A stretch of 33,460 nucleotides of DNA from Planctomycetota bacterium (GTDB lineage: Bacteria > Planctomycetota > Phycisphaerae > Sedimentisphaerales > Anaerohalosphaeraceae), in assembly GCA_023143375.1 (NCBI GenBank), contig JAGLHQ010000258.1:1-33460 (forward strand). The letters run 5' to 3'. The translations under genes were made by a program, and so were the position numbers. The notes beneath the pieces were generated by a model that was given only the letters and a program-made list of their open reading frames with translations, was not told where the DNA came from and searched no databases. Below are positions 19,929 through 28,847 of the stretch, one piece after another; within the stretch, counting starts at the first letter, position 1; each line of letters opens with the position of its first letter.

Positions 19929-21794
19929 CTAAACAACTATATCTGCATCGACATCATGCTGCATTTCTTCCTGTTCATGTTTAAAATCTTCTTTAATACG
20001 CATGACGACCCATAACGTTGAAATCACAAAAATCGCCAGGCAGCCAAGACCCAGCATAGGTTCGCCAAGGAGTAGTTTACCGATAGCAAAGACAAGAGAC
20101 CCTACGCTGATAACAGCAAGTGCCCACGACAACATAGTACGCCAAAACGTCTCAGGTGAATGGTACTCGATATCCATCTGGTCAATGACAGGACGCCATA
20201 GGAATTTCGGAGGTCTGCTTTTTTTAACAAATTTCTTGAGATGCTCTATATCATTTGGCTTACCAAGCAAAGAGACTGTAACGGAAACTATAATTACAAT
20301 CGCTGTTAGAAAGATCATGCGTGCACCCAACAGGTCACCATCTGTACTGAACTCTATTTCCGGATCAAGATTAAGGATTTTGCGGGCGGGTACATCAAAA
20401 ACTTTAAATAGAAGCAGTGCAAAACCAAACACCCACGCAGTAACCGTTCCTGCCAAGTCACCTGCGGTATTGAGCCTCCACCAAAGCCATCGCATCATAC
20501 CAACTACTATCACACCCGGTATGATCACCCAGCATATCTGCAGCAATTGCCCGATACTGTCAGCCATGCATGATATAACACCGCCAAGGATCGCCATAAA
20601 CAACGTCGCGATCCGAGAAACATTTACATAGTGCTTCGTCGTAGCGTCACGAACAATAAATCGTTTATAAAGATCGTTGACAACATACGATCCTCCCCAG
20701 TTGAACAAGGTTGTAACCGTCGAAATAAAAGCAGCGATCAAAGCAGCTACCAATACTCCACGCAATCCCGGACCCAATACAGTAACCATCATCTTAGGAT
20801 ATGCACTGTCATGATCGGCCAAATCCGGAAAAACTATCATCGAACATAAAGCAACTATAACCCAAGGCCAGGCCATTATCGGAAAATACAATATTGAGGT
20901 AAATAGAACGCAATAACTCGAATTCTTGCTGTCCTTACATGCCAGAATTCGCTGTGCAGCATAGTCTCCACAATACGCTGCCCCCCACCAGAAGATGAAG
21001 AAGATACCGATCGCATTCCACACAGACATCTGCGTTGCTCCGCTGCCAATGCTTGGGGCAATATCCAAAGTATGCCCGGGCCAATCCTTCATAGCACTAA
21101 GTTGCTCGACCATGGCGTCAAGTCCGCCAACATAACGTACCGACATAATCGCCAGAAGAATGGTCCCTATCGTAGCTAAAATGAACTGTATAGTCCCTGT
21201 AGCAACAACACCCCATAACCCTGCAGCCATGCACATAACAAGCCCCAGCCCAACAACAATAGCCGTCGTAACAACTCGGTATTCCTCCGGAAGTCCCATT
21301 GCTTCACGTGCGATCACTTCCATAGCTTTTACAACCCAGCCAATGATCAAAGGGCAAAAGAATATTGCTTTCGATCCCCCCTCCCAAAACCTTAGTATAG
21401 GTGCAAGTTTTCCGCTATAACGATTTTCTAAAACTTCCACATCGGTTATTACACCGAGCCTTCGCCACAGGCGGGCAAAGAGAACAGCACCTAAACCAAA
21501 ACCGATAAGCGGTGCCCAATAAACCCAAACATCCTGGATTCCATTTTCTCGAACACGAGCACTAACCCACAACGGCGTATCCGATGCAAAACCGCTTGCA
21601 ACCCATGCCATCGCGCAAACATACCATGGCAATGAACGACCCGAAACAAAGAACGAAGAAATATTCTGGCTGGCCTTTTTGGTGAAGATAAGACCGACAC
21701 ACATTGATCCCAATAGAAATACAGCAACGATCACCCAATCTATCAGGCTTAGTGCCTGCACATGAGCTTCTGCCAATACTTGCATACTAATCAT
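19929..21794 (-). CDS. Sodium:solute symporter (SSS family)
   Basis: Multiple hydrophobic helices; VFLLGSMCVGLIFTKKASQNISSFFVSGRSLPWYVCAMAWVASGFASDTPLW. Confidence 0.92.
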   Translation of the reverse strand: MISMQVLAEAHVQALSLIDWVIVAVFLLGSMCVGLIFTKKASQNISSFFVSGRSLPWYVCAMAWVASGFASDTPLWVSARVRENGIQDVWVYWAPLIGFGLGAVLFARLWRRLGVITDVEVLENRYSGKLAPILRFWEGGSKAIFFCPLIIGWVVKAMEVIAREAMGLPEEYRVVTTAIVVGLGLVMCMAAGLWGVVATGTIQFILATIGTILLAIMSVRYVGGLDAMVEQLSAMKDWPGHTLDIAPSIGSGATQMSVWNAIGIFFIFWWGAAYCGDYAAQRILACKDSKNSSYCVLFTSILYFPIMAWPWVIVALCSMIVFPDLADHDSAYPKMMVTVLGPGLRGVLVAALIAAFISTVTTLFNWGGSYVVNDLYKRFIVRDATTKHYVNVSRIATLFMAILGGVISCMADSIGQLLQICWVIIPGVIVVGMMRWLWWRLNTAGDLAGTVTAWVFGFALLLFKVFDVPARKILNLDPEIEFSTDGDLLGARMIFLTAIVIIVSVTVSLLGKPNDIEHLKKFVKKSRPPKFLWRPVIDQMDIEYHSPETFWRTMLSWALAVISVGSLVFAIGKLLLGEPMLGLGCLAIFVISTLWVVMRIKEDFKHEQEEMQHDVDADIVV

Positions 21795-21817
21795 AAAATT
21801 CTCCTATAAACCGGCGA

Positions 21818-24001
21818 TTATTTCTTCAAGCCCATTTCTTCAAAATGAATATCACTAAAACCTGGGATTTCCTTAAAAACTTTAGCGTCCTTTTTAAAAC
21901 GAAAGTCTTTTTCCTTTGCATTGACAAATCCCGGATCATCTTTGGTAGTCCAGTTATCTTTTTGTATTAACACTTTCTCGTCCGTATCTTTAATAGTCAC
22001 CACCTTGCCAGCGACGGCTTTGGAAGGATTATAGATCACATTTCGCTCAAAAACATTATTGTCCGGGATCAGGCGGTCCTCTTCGAGAAAACGTAATAAT
22101 TCAGGATACTTTTTGCCATGAGGCATTGACGCAAAATCGTACTTTTCAAACATCGCTTCCCATCTTTTCTCATACCATGGTATCCATGATTTGCCCCATG
22201 TCGTCAGCCAGAACGCAGAGTGGTATGGTTTGGCACAATCAACAAAAACGTTGTTACGGATATTCATATACGAACCGCCATGAACCATCACCGTCCAATC
22301 CGAAGCTACTGTACCTATATTGTAAAACATATTTTCTTCAACCGTAAAAGCATTCGTCGATGAATCGAAATATACCGCACCTTGTTTTCCAATATCATCA
22401 GCTAATCCAATATCATGAAAATAGTTCCTGCCAATTACCGTTCCTCGCTCGGCAATACGCTCTCCCAGATTGACATAAATTGCCGACATATCGCGTAATT
22501 CATTAGGTACCGAATAGAACTCGTTATATTCTATCATATGATCGTTGCCATAGATCATAACACCCATATGAGGGCCGTCATGTATCAGGCAATTGGAAAT
22601 CCGCTGACCAACACCACGAATGGTGATCCCAGGATAATAAACCTTATCCCAATAGCCAAAATTATCGATTTCGCAATTATCAAGCACATTACCGGAAGGA
22701 GTCAGTGTTTCAAAATCTCCACCAAGCAAATGTATCGCCGTACCGCCTGTATGATGAATATGCGAATTGGTTATCTGTGTTTCATAAGCGTCAATATACA
22801 TACCACCTGTTGTGAAATTTCGTATCTCACAGTTATCGATAACGATGCCTCTTGATCCCTGGCAGCGAACCGCAAAACCTCTTCCGCCTTCAAATATTAT
22901 ATTTTTAAAAGCGATGTGCTCGGCTTTTTGAAAATCCAATATAGGCCCTACCAAAAGTGAAACAACAAAACCCTCTTGACTGTTGTCCCACGCATCCGGA
23001 GGCCATACGTATAACGTACCGTCATTACGATCCAAATAATATTCACCCGGCTGATCGATCTCTTCAAGCAGATTTTCAAAATAGAAATACCGCTTGCCAT
23101 ACTTTGTTGTGTCATTACTCAGCACACCGCCCTCAAGAACTCCGTAGCGTAAAGTAATCGTTTTCGCAGATGGGGCTATTTTTTCAACCTTGTTATAATT
23201 CCAGGCCCAAGCTTTGCTGAAAAATCCCGACACCCATACATCATCAGCTTTTTGCCATTTCCCCGGGCGCCATGAATTCGCATCTTTAGAATTGAAACGG
23301 AATGTCCCGCCGCTTAGCCAAAATTCCGGCGTATCATCTTTGTCCCAATCCCATGTAGGCCCTGCATCTAAAACCTCAGCCAGTGTTAAATGCCCGGTAT
23401 TTGGCCAACGTGCGATCGTTTGTCGCTGCCCACCGTAAAATAGCTCCATCGGAGCAGGCTGTTTTTTCTGTCTGTGCGGCATCTCAGGGTCATGGTCAGG
23501 AAAACCTCTCATCGATAACTGACCATACTCTTTGATACCGTGCTCATGCAGGTTAACTGAAATAACCTTTCTTTTAGCTTCGTCGCTTATGATCCGCTCA
23601 ACGATAGCAGGATCATTGACGGAACTGAACCACTTTTTAGGAAGTTCCTTGCCGCCAATAAACTTTACAGATTGGTTCTGGTAAGCAGTAAAAACGATTG
23701 GAGAATCTTTCGTCCCGGAATCCTCAGCCGAAAACGTTATGGATTTGTCGAAAGCATACACGCCTTTATGCAGATACACTGTTGTCTCACCTGTATTCTC
23801 AGGTTTATGCTGCCTCAAAATCTGCTGAGCACGTTCTATCGTCCTAAAGGGTTTCACTTCAGTGCCTGGATTGGCATCGTCACCATCTGGAGAAACGTGG
23901 TAGATGATAGCATTATTGTTTTTAGACGGTATCGGAAGATCGCATGACATACAACATATGACGATCATGCACAAACAAAAAACAACTCCGTACTGCTTCA
24001 T
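21818..24001 (-). CDS. Right-handed parallel beta-helix lipoprotein (possibly GH141-like)
   Basis: Lipobox-like CMSC; YHVSPDGDDANPGTEVKPFRTIERAQQILR; IARWPNTG; repeated IDNCEIRNF/ITNSHIHHTG/ISNCLIHDG beta-helix rungs. The GH family is from memory and needs HMM confirmation. Confidence 0.8.
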   Translation of the reverse strand: MKQYGVVFCLCMIVICCMSCDLPIPSKNNNAIIYHVSPDGDDANPGTEVKPFRTIERAQQILRQHKPENTGETTVYLHKGVYAFDKSITFSAEDSGTKDSPIVFTAYQNQSVKFIGGKELPKKWFSSVNDPAIVERIISDEAKRKVISVNLHEHGIKEYGQLSMRGFPDHDPEMPHRQKKQPAPMELFYGGQRQTIARWPNTGHLTLAEVLDAGPTWDWDKDDTPEFWLSGGTFRFNSKDANSWRPGKWQKADDVWVSGFFSKAWAWNYNKVEKIAPSAKTITLRYGVLEGGVLSNDTTKYGKRYFYFENLLEEIDQPGEYYLDRNDGTLYVWPPDAWDNSQEGFVVSLLVGPILDFQKAEHIAFKNIIFEGGRGFAVRCQGSRGIVIDNCEIRNFTTGGMYIDAYETQITNSHIHHTGGTAIHLLGGDFETLTPSGNVLDNCEIDNFGYWDKVYYPGITIRGVGQRISNCLIHDGPHMGVMIYGNDHMIEYNEFYSVPNELRDMSAIYVNLGERIAERGTVIGRNYFHDIGLADDIGKQGAVYFDSSTNAFTVEENMFYNIGTVASDWTVMVHGGSYMNIRNNVFVDCAKPYHSAFWLTTWGKSWIPWYEKRWEAMFEKYDFASMPHGKKYPELLRFLEEDRLIPDNNVFERNVIYNPSKAVAGKVVTIKDTDEKVLIQKDNWTTKDDPGFVNAKEKDFRFKKDAKVFKEIPGFSDIHFEEMGLKK

Positions 24002-24102
24002 AAAGTCTTTTCCTTTTTTCTTGAAACTATAATTACAGAATAGCCATTAATGCTACTTCAAAGCATGAACATTGCTAGTTTTCATTAATTCTCAGACGGG
24101 TT

Positions 24103-24166
24103 ATTGTATCTAATGACTGCAATAAAGAAAACCTCTGATTGCGACATTTAGGCCTCAATACCCGAC
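24103..24166 (-). promoter_or_regulatory. XylR-type operator plus promoter (site 3), upstream of the six-gene beta-helix to sulfatase operon
   Basis: Minus strand: GTCGGGTATTGAGG and GTCGCAATCAGAGG, GAGG starts 21 bp apart, then 23 nt, then TACAAT (24103-24108). Confidence 0.78.
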
Positions 24167-24202
24167 GAAACCATGCCCCAATATACCCATATAAATGGGC
24201 AG

Positions 24203-25354
24203 CTAATCTTGATGGCAGTACTTTAGCCTGTATGCCTGAGGCGTCACCCCGACCTGTTCCTTAAAATACCGAGACAGGTTTTTAGATGACATTAACCCAA
24301 GAGACCTGGCAATCTGGGTTATCGATTTGTCTGTTTTAAGCAACATATGAATTATCGTATCAATCCTCGCACGCTTTAATTCGTCAAGAATTGTACAATT
24401 AAGAACCTTATTAAACCTACGCTCCAGGTTCCTGCGGGATGTCGCAACGTGGGATACCACATCATCTACCCTGACAGGCTTTTGGGCACTACGGCGTATA
24501 AAATGGACAGCCTCTGCAACTAACTGGTCCCTAATATAGAGAATATTAGTCGACTGCCTTTCAACGACCTCCTGCACAGCGACATTTATCTTACGTTTTT
24601 CAGGTTCTTTTCCTTTCATCATCAAGTCAAGATTCCTGGCTGCTTCATATCCGGCTGCCTCGGTATAAAACAGAATGCTTGACAGTTGAGGATTTGAAAA
24701 TTCACATATCACCCTATCGTCGTCAACCCCCAAAACTGCCACATCATGTGGCATATGGAAAGCGTTTTTTTTACAAACTTCAATCACTTCTCTGGCCATG
24801 ACATCGTTACAACCCATTACCGCAAGGGGCCTAGGCAGACTCTTTAGCCATTGAGTCAGGCTGTCACTTTCAGTAGCCCAACTACGCTGGTAACGTGAAT
24901 ACGTACAACGGTACAGATGTGTTTTATAACCGGCTTTGGACAGCTGCTCAATGAAACCTTTTTCCCTCTCTTTAGACCAGACCCGGTCACGGAAACTACA
25001 GAAAGCAAAGTTCTTAAAGCCCAAACCGCGAAGATAATCAGCACCAACCTGTCCTGCTTTGTACGAATCTGGAGCAATACTTATGTGCCCACCCTCAGCT
25101 TTTTCATATATGGTAATAACTGGAACATGCGGGGGTATATGCTTTTGCTTTCGTTTATACGAAAGGTCGCTAATAACAATACCATCACAGTCCCAATTTT
25201 TAAGATGCGGGTAAACCCTTTCTCGTTTGCCAGGACTGCTATAAAAAGACCACGGGCCATGCTCATCGGAATACCGGACAATACCACGGCTTAGTCCGCG
25301 AAAATACCCCCACATTACCGCAATATCTAAAATGATTTTTGGTGAATTCGTAAT
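24203..25354 (-). CDS. XylR-type transcriptional regulator (LacI/periplasmic-binding-like sensor plus AraC-type HTH)
   Basis: RGLSRGIVRYSDEHGPWSFY N-terminus; AVLGVDDDRVICEFSNPQLSSI; C-terminal AraC HTH (ITQIARSLGLMSSKNLSRYFKEQVGVTPQAYR). First ATG is 25315; homology extends upstream to an ATT at 25354. Confidence 0.88.
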   Translation of the reverse strand: MTNSPKIILDIAVMWGYFRGLSRGIVRYSDEHGPWSFYSSPGKRERVYPHLKNWDCDGIVISDLSYKRKQKHIPPHVPVITIYEKAEGGHISIAPDSYKAGQVGADYLRGLGFKNFAFCSFRDRVWSKEREKGFIEQLSKAGYKTHLYRCTYSRYQRSWATESDSLTQWLKSLPRPLAVMGCNDVMAREVIEVCKKNAFHMPHDVAVLGVDDDRVICEFSNPQLSSILFYTEAAGYEAARNLDLMMKGKEPEKRKINVAVQEVVERQSTNILYIRDQLVAEAVHFIRRSAQKPVRVDDVVSHVATSRRNLERRFNKVLNCTILDELKRARIDTIIHMLLKTDKSITQIARSLGLMSSKNLSRYFKEQVGVTPQAYRLKYCHQD

Positions 25355-25406
25355 TTAACAACACTCCAACAAAGGTAATGACCGGCATTCTGTTTCTTTC
25401 ACAATA

Positions 25407-26837
25407 TTATTGAACCGCCATTAAATCCTGATAATACTTTTGATCCCATCCCAACGGCGATTTCATTTGTCGGATCCACGCGATAAACTTTTGCTTCATC
25501 TCGGAAACTATTTCTGGGTATTGACTTGAGAGATCATTTTCTTCACTTATATCGGCCTCAAGATCAAATAATTGCAACGGCCCGTCGCCAGTATCGATCA
25601 GCTTCCATTTCCCCGATCTAACCACCCAGCCGGCAGCGATCGTTTTCCACATACCATGAGGAGGCCATTTGCCGTGCTTTTCGATATAAGCTGTTCTGAC
25701 TTTTAGTTCATCATAGTGCCGATTCGCCCAGATCAGATCTTGATGGACAGGCTTGGGGCTGGTTGCTGTCATTAAACCAGTAATATCCTTACCATCGATC
25801 TTGATGCCTTCGGGCATCGTAAGCCCGGCAGCATTTAGGCTGGTTGGCAAAATATCCATCGCAGAAACAACCTCGTCACATACCTTTCCTTTTGGCACTT
25901 TCCCCGGCCAACGGACCATATAGTGAACCCTGATTCCACCTTCCCAAAGGCTTCGTTTAAAACCACGCAACTTTCCGTTGTTACCCTCGGGCCAATTCGC
26001 CAGCCCCCCGTTATCGCTCAAATAGAAAATCAAAGTATTATCATCAACGCCCGTTCGCTTTAACGCATCCATAATCTTACCAACGCCGTCATCCAAGGCA
26101 TTAAGCATTCCGGAACGCTTATCATGGTCTTCGCTTCCGGTATCAAAACGGTTTTTATATTCCTCTGTCGCCTCAACCGGATCGTGAACAGCGCTATATG
26201 CCAGATAAAGAAAGAACGGCTCTTGATGTTTTCGTTCGATAAACGATACCGCTTCTTTCGTAAATGCGGTGGTTAAATATTCATGCTCGCTTACTTTTTC
26301 ACGACCGCGATACATTATATTAGACTCAAAGTAGCTGGTACCGGAACTGTCAAAACCGTAAAACTCATCAAACCCCTTATCCAAAGGATGTCGCCCGCCC
26401 TTTTCACCCAAGTGCCACTTACCAACCAAAGCTGTCGAATAGCCGGCAGGTTTGAGATATTGCGGAATAGTCTTTTCCGTAACCGGCAGTCCACCTGCTA
26501 CCCACCTTGCCTCATTTGTATAATAACCAAAACGCTGACCATAACGGCCTGTCATCAAGCTGGCTCGTGAAGGCCCGCAAACAGGATTCATCACATACCC
26601 ATTGGTAAAACGCATACCTTCCGAAGCAAACTCATCCAGGTTGGGAGTCCGAACATATTTGGGATCTCCACCATAAGCCCCGGATCCCCCATATCCCTGA
26701 TCATCTGCGAGAATAATAACAATATTCGGTTTGGCTGTTTTTTTCTGTCCGGATATGCGCGAAAAAATATCACAGCTGCCGCAAAAAGAAGCGGCAATAT
26801 TGGCCCCCGTCAATTTAATAAAATCTCTTCTTTGCAT
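25407..26837 (-). CDS. Sulfatase (formylglycine type), Tat-like signal
   Basis: Start reset to the ATG at 26837 (GAGGTGTCT-ATG). MQRRDFIKLTG; PNIVIILADDQGYGGSG; C-G-P-S-R motif. Confidence 0.92.
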   Translation of the reverse strand: MQRRDFIKLTGANIAASFCGSCDIFSRISGQKKTAKPNIVIILADDQGYGGSGAYGGDPKYVRTPNLDEFASEGMRFTNGYVMNPVCGPSRASLMTGRYGQRFGYYTNEARWVAGGLPVTEKTIPQYLKPAGYSTALVGKWHLGEKGGRHPLDKGFDEFYGFDSSGTSYFESNIMYRGREKVSEHEYLTTAFTKEAVSFIERKHQEPFFLYLAYSAVHDPVEATEEYKNRFDTGSEDHDKRSGMLNALDDGVGKIMDALKRTGVDDNTLIFYLSDNGGLANWPEGNNGKLRGFKRSLWEGGIRVHYMVRWPGKVPKGKVCDEVVSAMDILPTSLNAAGLTMPEGIKIDGKDITGLMTATSPKPVHQDLIWANRHYDELKVRTAYIEKHGKWPPHGMWKTIAAGWVVRSGKWKLIDTGDGPLQLFDLEADISEENDLSSQYPEIVSEMKQKFIAWIRQMKSPLGWDQKYYQDLMAVQ

Positions 26838-26896
26838 AGACACCTCAAATTAGTTAACATAGGTCTAACTTGACAATCAATCCTTCTTCAAAGCTA

Positions 26897-26960
26897 ATTG
26901 TATTAAAATGCCACAAAAATTAAAACCTCATTTAGCGCCCACATGGCCTCATTATACGCC
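26897..26960 (-). promoter_or_regulatory. XylR-type operator plus promoter (site 1), upstream of the sulfatase-regulator operon
   Basis: Minus strand: GGCGTATAATGAGG and GGCGCTAAATGAGG, GAGG starts 21 bp apart, then 23 nt, then TACAAT (26897-26902). Confidence 0.8.
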
Positions 26961-27044
26961 ATGCAAATGGAATGCCAAGATATTTATATAAAAAACAATC
27001 GCAAGATATATACTAAAACTAGAAAGTATCATGGAGACATAGCA

Positions 27045-27200
27045 ATGTCCTATGAACATGGTATCACTGCAATAAATCTGGAAATGACAGATCGTGTACC
27101 TCGCACTGAATACAGTGTTGAGAGGCACGGCAAAACACATGTTTTCATCGGCAATGTTCTTTATTATAATCAAGCGTACAAAGAACTGAGCAAAAGATAA
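27045..27200 (+). pseudogene. N-terminal remnant resembling a uroporphyrinogen-decarboxylase-family protein
   Basis: MSYEHGITAINLEMTDRVPRTEYSVERHG resembles N-termini of UroD-family (MtaA/CmuA-like) proteins. GGAG lies about 8 nt upstream of the ATG; the ORF ends after about 51 aa. Confidence 0.45.
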
Positions 27201-27248
27201 CAGAGGCCTATTAATAAATCTCATTAATCTTTACATCACCAAACAAAC

Positions 27249-27312
27249 GCCGTGTAATGAGGGCGACAAGACGCTAAATGAGGTTTTAATTTTTGCGGCA
27301 TTTTCATACAAT
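27249..27312 (+). promoter_or_regulatory. XylR-type operator plus promoter (site 2), upstream of the SGNH-sulfatase-GH2 operon
   Basis: GCCGTGTAATGAGG and GACGCTAAATGAGG, GAGG starts 21 bp apart (27259, 27280), then 23 nt, then TACAAT (27307-27312). Confidence 0.8.
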
Positions 27313-27347
27313 AAAGGATTGAAGCAAGATTAATTTCAGGAAAGACT

Positions 27348-28763
27348 ATGCGTATTTTGAAGCTATTTCTAGTAGCCGTTATTTTTGCGATCACTTCGAT
27401 CGCACAAGCCGCTGCCCCTGCGTTTGAAAAGGGAGACAGGGTAACCTTTATCGGCGATTCGATAACACATGCCGGCAGCTACCACTCTAACATTTACATG
27501 TTTTATGCCACCCGGTTTCCGGATCGCCCCTTCAAATACTATAACTGCGGCATTTCTGGCGACACAGCCCAAGGGACCAATAAGCGGTTCAAAACTGATA
27601 TCGCCGCACACCAACCCAACGTCGCGACTATCATGCTAGGAATGAACGATGCATGGGCGTGGTGCTTCACAGAAGACGAACCGACAGAAGCAATGCTTAA
27701 AGGAAGACAACTGTCCTACGATCTCTATACCACAGAAATGGACATGCTGGCTGCCTCACTTGCAAAGATAAACACTCGCATCATTTTTATTAAGCCATCG
27801 ATATATGACCAGACCGCTAAACTGGAAAAGGAAAACCTGATCGGCAAAAACGACCAGCTTAGACGCTTTGCTGATTTCATTGAAACGCTGGCTGAGAAAT
27901 ATGACGGCAGCATCGTTGACTTTTACACTATAATGTCCCAGATAAACAAAAGGATCCAGAAAGAGGACTCTTCCGCGACGATAGTCGGTCACGACCGGGT
28001 TCACCCAGGCGAGCAGGGCCACTTTATAATGTCCTACGCTTTCCTCAAAGCCCAAGACATGCCGCAACGGGTATCGTCAATTGAACTCAATGCTGATACA
28101 GGTAAGATATTAAAAAGTGAGAACTGTACCATAGAGCTCAAACGCAAAATATCTCCCGACCGGATCGCTTTCACATGCACAGAAAATGCATTACCGTTCC
28201 CAACAACCAAGGAACAGGCAAAAGCGTTACAATTGGTCCCGTTCCAAGATGAGTTCAATCAGCAGTTAGTAAAAATAAACTCTCGAAAGCCGGGCCTCTA
28301 TGAACTGAAGATCGATAATAAAAGCATTGGAACTTATTCATCAGATGAACTGGCGACTGGTATTAATCTGTCAGACAACCGTTCAACCCCACAATATCAG
28401 CAGGCCCTCGAAGTCAAAACCGTCAATAACCAACGGCTTGCAGTGATCAGTAAACTGAGATCCATCGCACTTGTCCGCTATACTATGATAAGCAAACTTG
28501 ACCCTCACCCTCACGTTCCGGAAGATGATATGGAGGCCCTGGAGGCGGCCTTGAATGCTCAGGTCGAAAAGTCTAAAGGTCAACCTTGGTATGATTATCT
28601 GAAAAGCCAAGCTGAAACCTTTCTGGAATTTGTTCCCCAGGAAGATAACCTGAGAGCCCAGGAAGAATCTTTATTAACAAAAACATGGACCATCAATCAA
28701 CCAAAACCTCATCACTGGACACTTACACCGGTTGATGATAAAGTACAAATAGAACCATTATAA
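27348..28763 (+). CDS. Secreted SGNH/GDSL hydrolase-like protein
   Basis: Signal peptide; FIGDSITHAG (block I), GISGDTAQG, LGMNDAW, HDRVHPGEQGH (catalytic D-x-x-H). Confidence 0.9.
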   Translation: MRILKLFLVAVIFAITSIAQAAAPAFEKGDRVTFIGDSITHAGSYHSNIYMFYATRFPDRPFKYYNCGISGDTAQGTNKRFKTDIAAHQPNVATIMLGMNDAWAWCFTEDEPTEAMLKGRQLSYDLYTTEMDMLAASLAKINTRIIFIKPSIYDQTAKLEKENLIGKNDQLRRFADFIETLAEKYDGSIVDFYTIMSQINKRIQKEDSSATIVGHDRVHPGEQGHFIMSYAFLKAQDMPQRVSSIELNADTGKILKSENCTIELKRKISPDRIAFTCTENALPFPTTKEQAKALQLVPFQDEFNQQLVKINSRKPGLYELKIDNKSIGTYSSDELATGINLSDNRSTPQYQQALEVKTVNNQRLAVISKLRSIALVRYTMISKLDPHPHVPEDDMEALEAALNAQVEKSKGQPWYDYLKSQAETFLEFVPQEDNLRAQEESLLTKTWTINQPKPHHWTLTPVDDKVQIEPL

Positions 28764-28847
28764 TAACTTGGCGCAAGAAACCTTGAATGACATGGGTTAT
28801 GCATGTATATTGTGATGCAATTGAGATGACATACATTGGAAAATATC

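Noticed and set aside
24178-24202. CCCAT...ATGGG hairpin after the regulator gene as a terminator
   Set aside because: Only about 5-6 bp stem and no T-tract; too weak to call.
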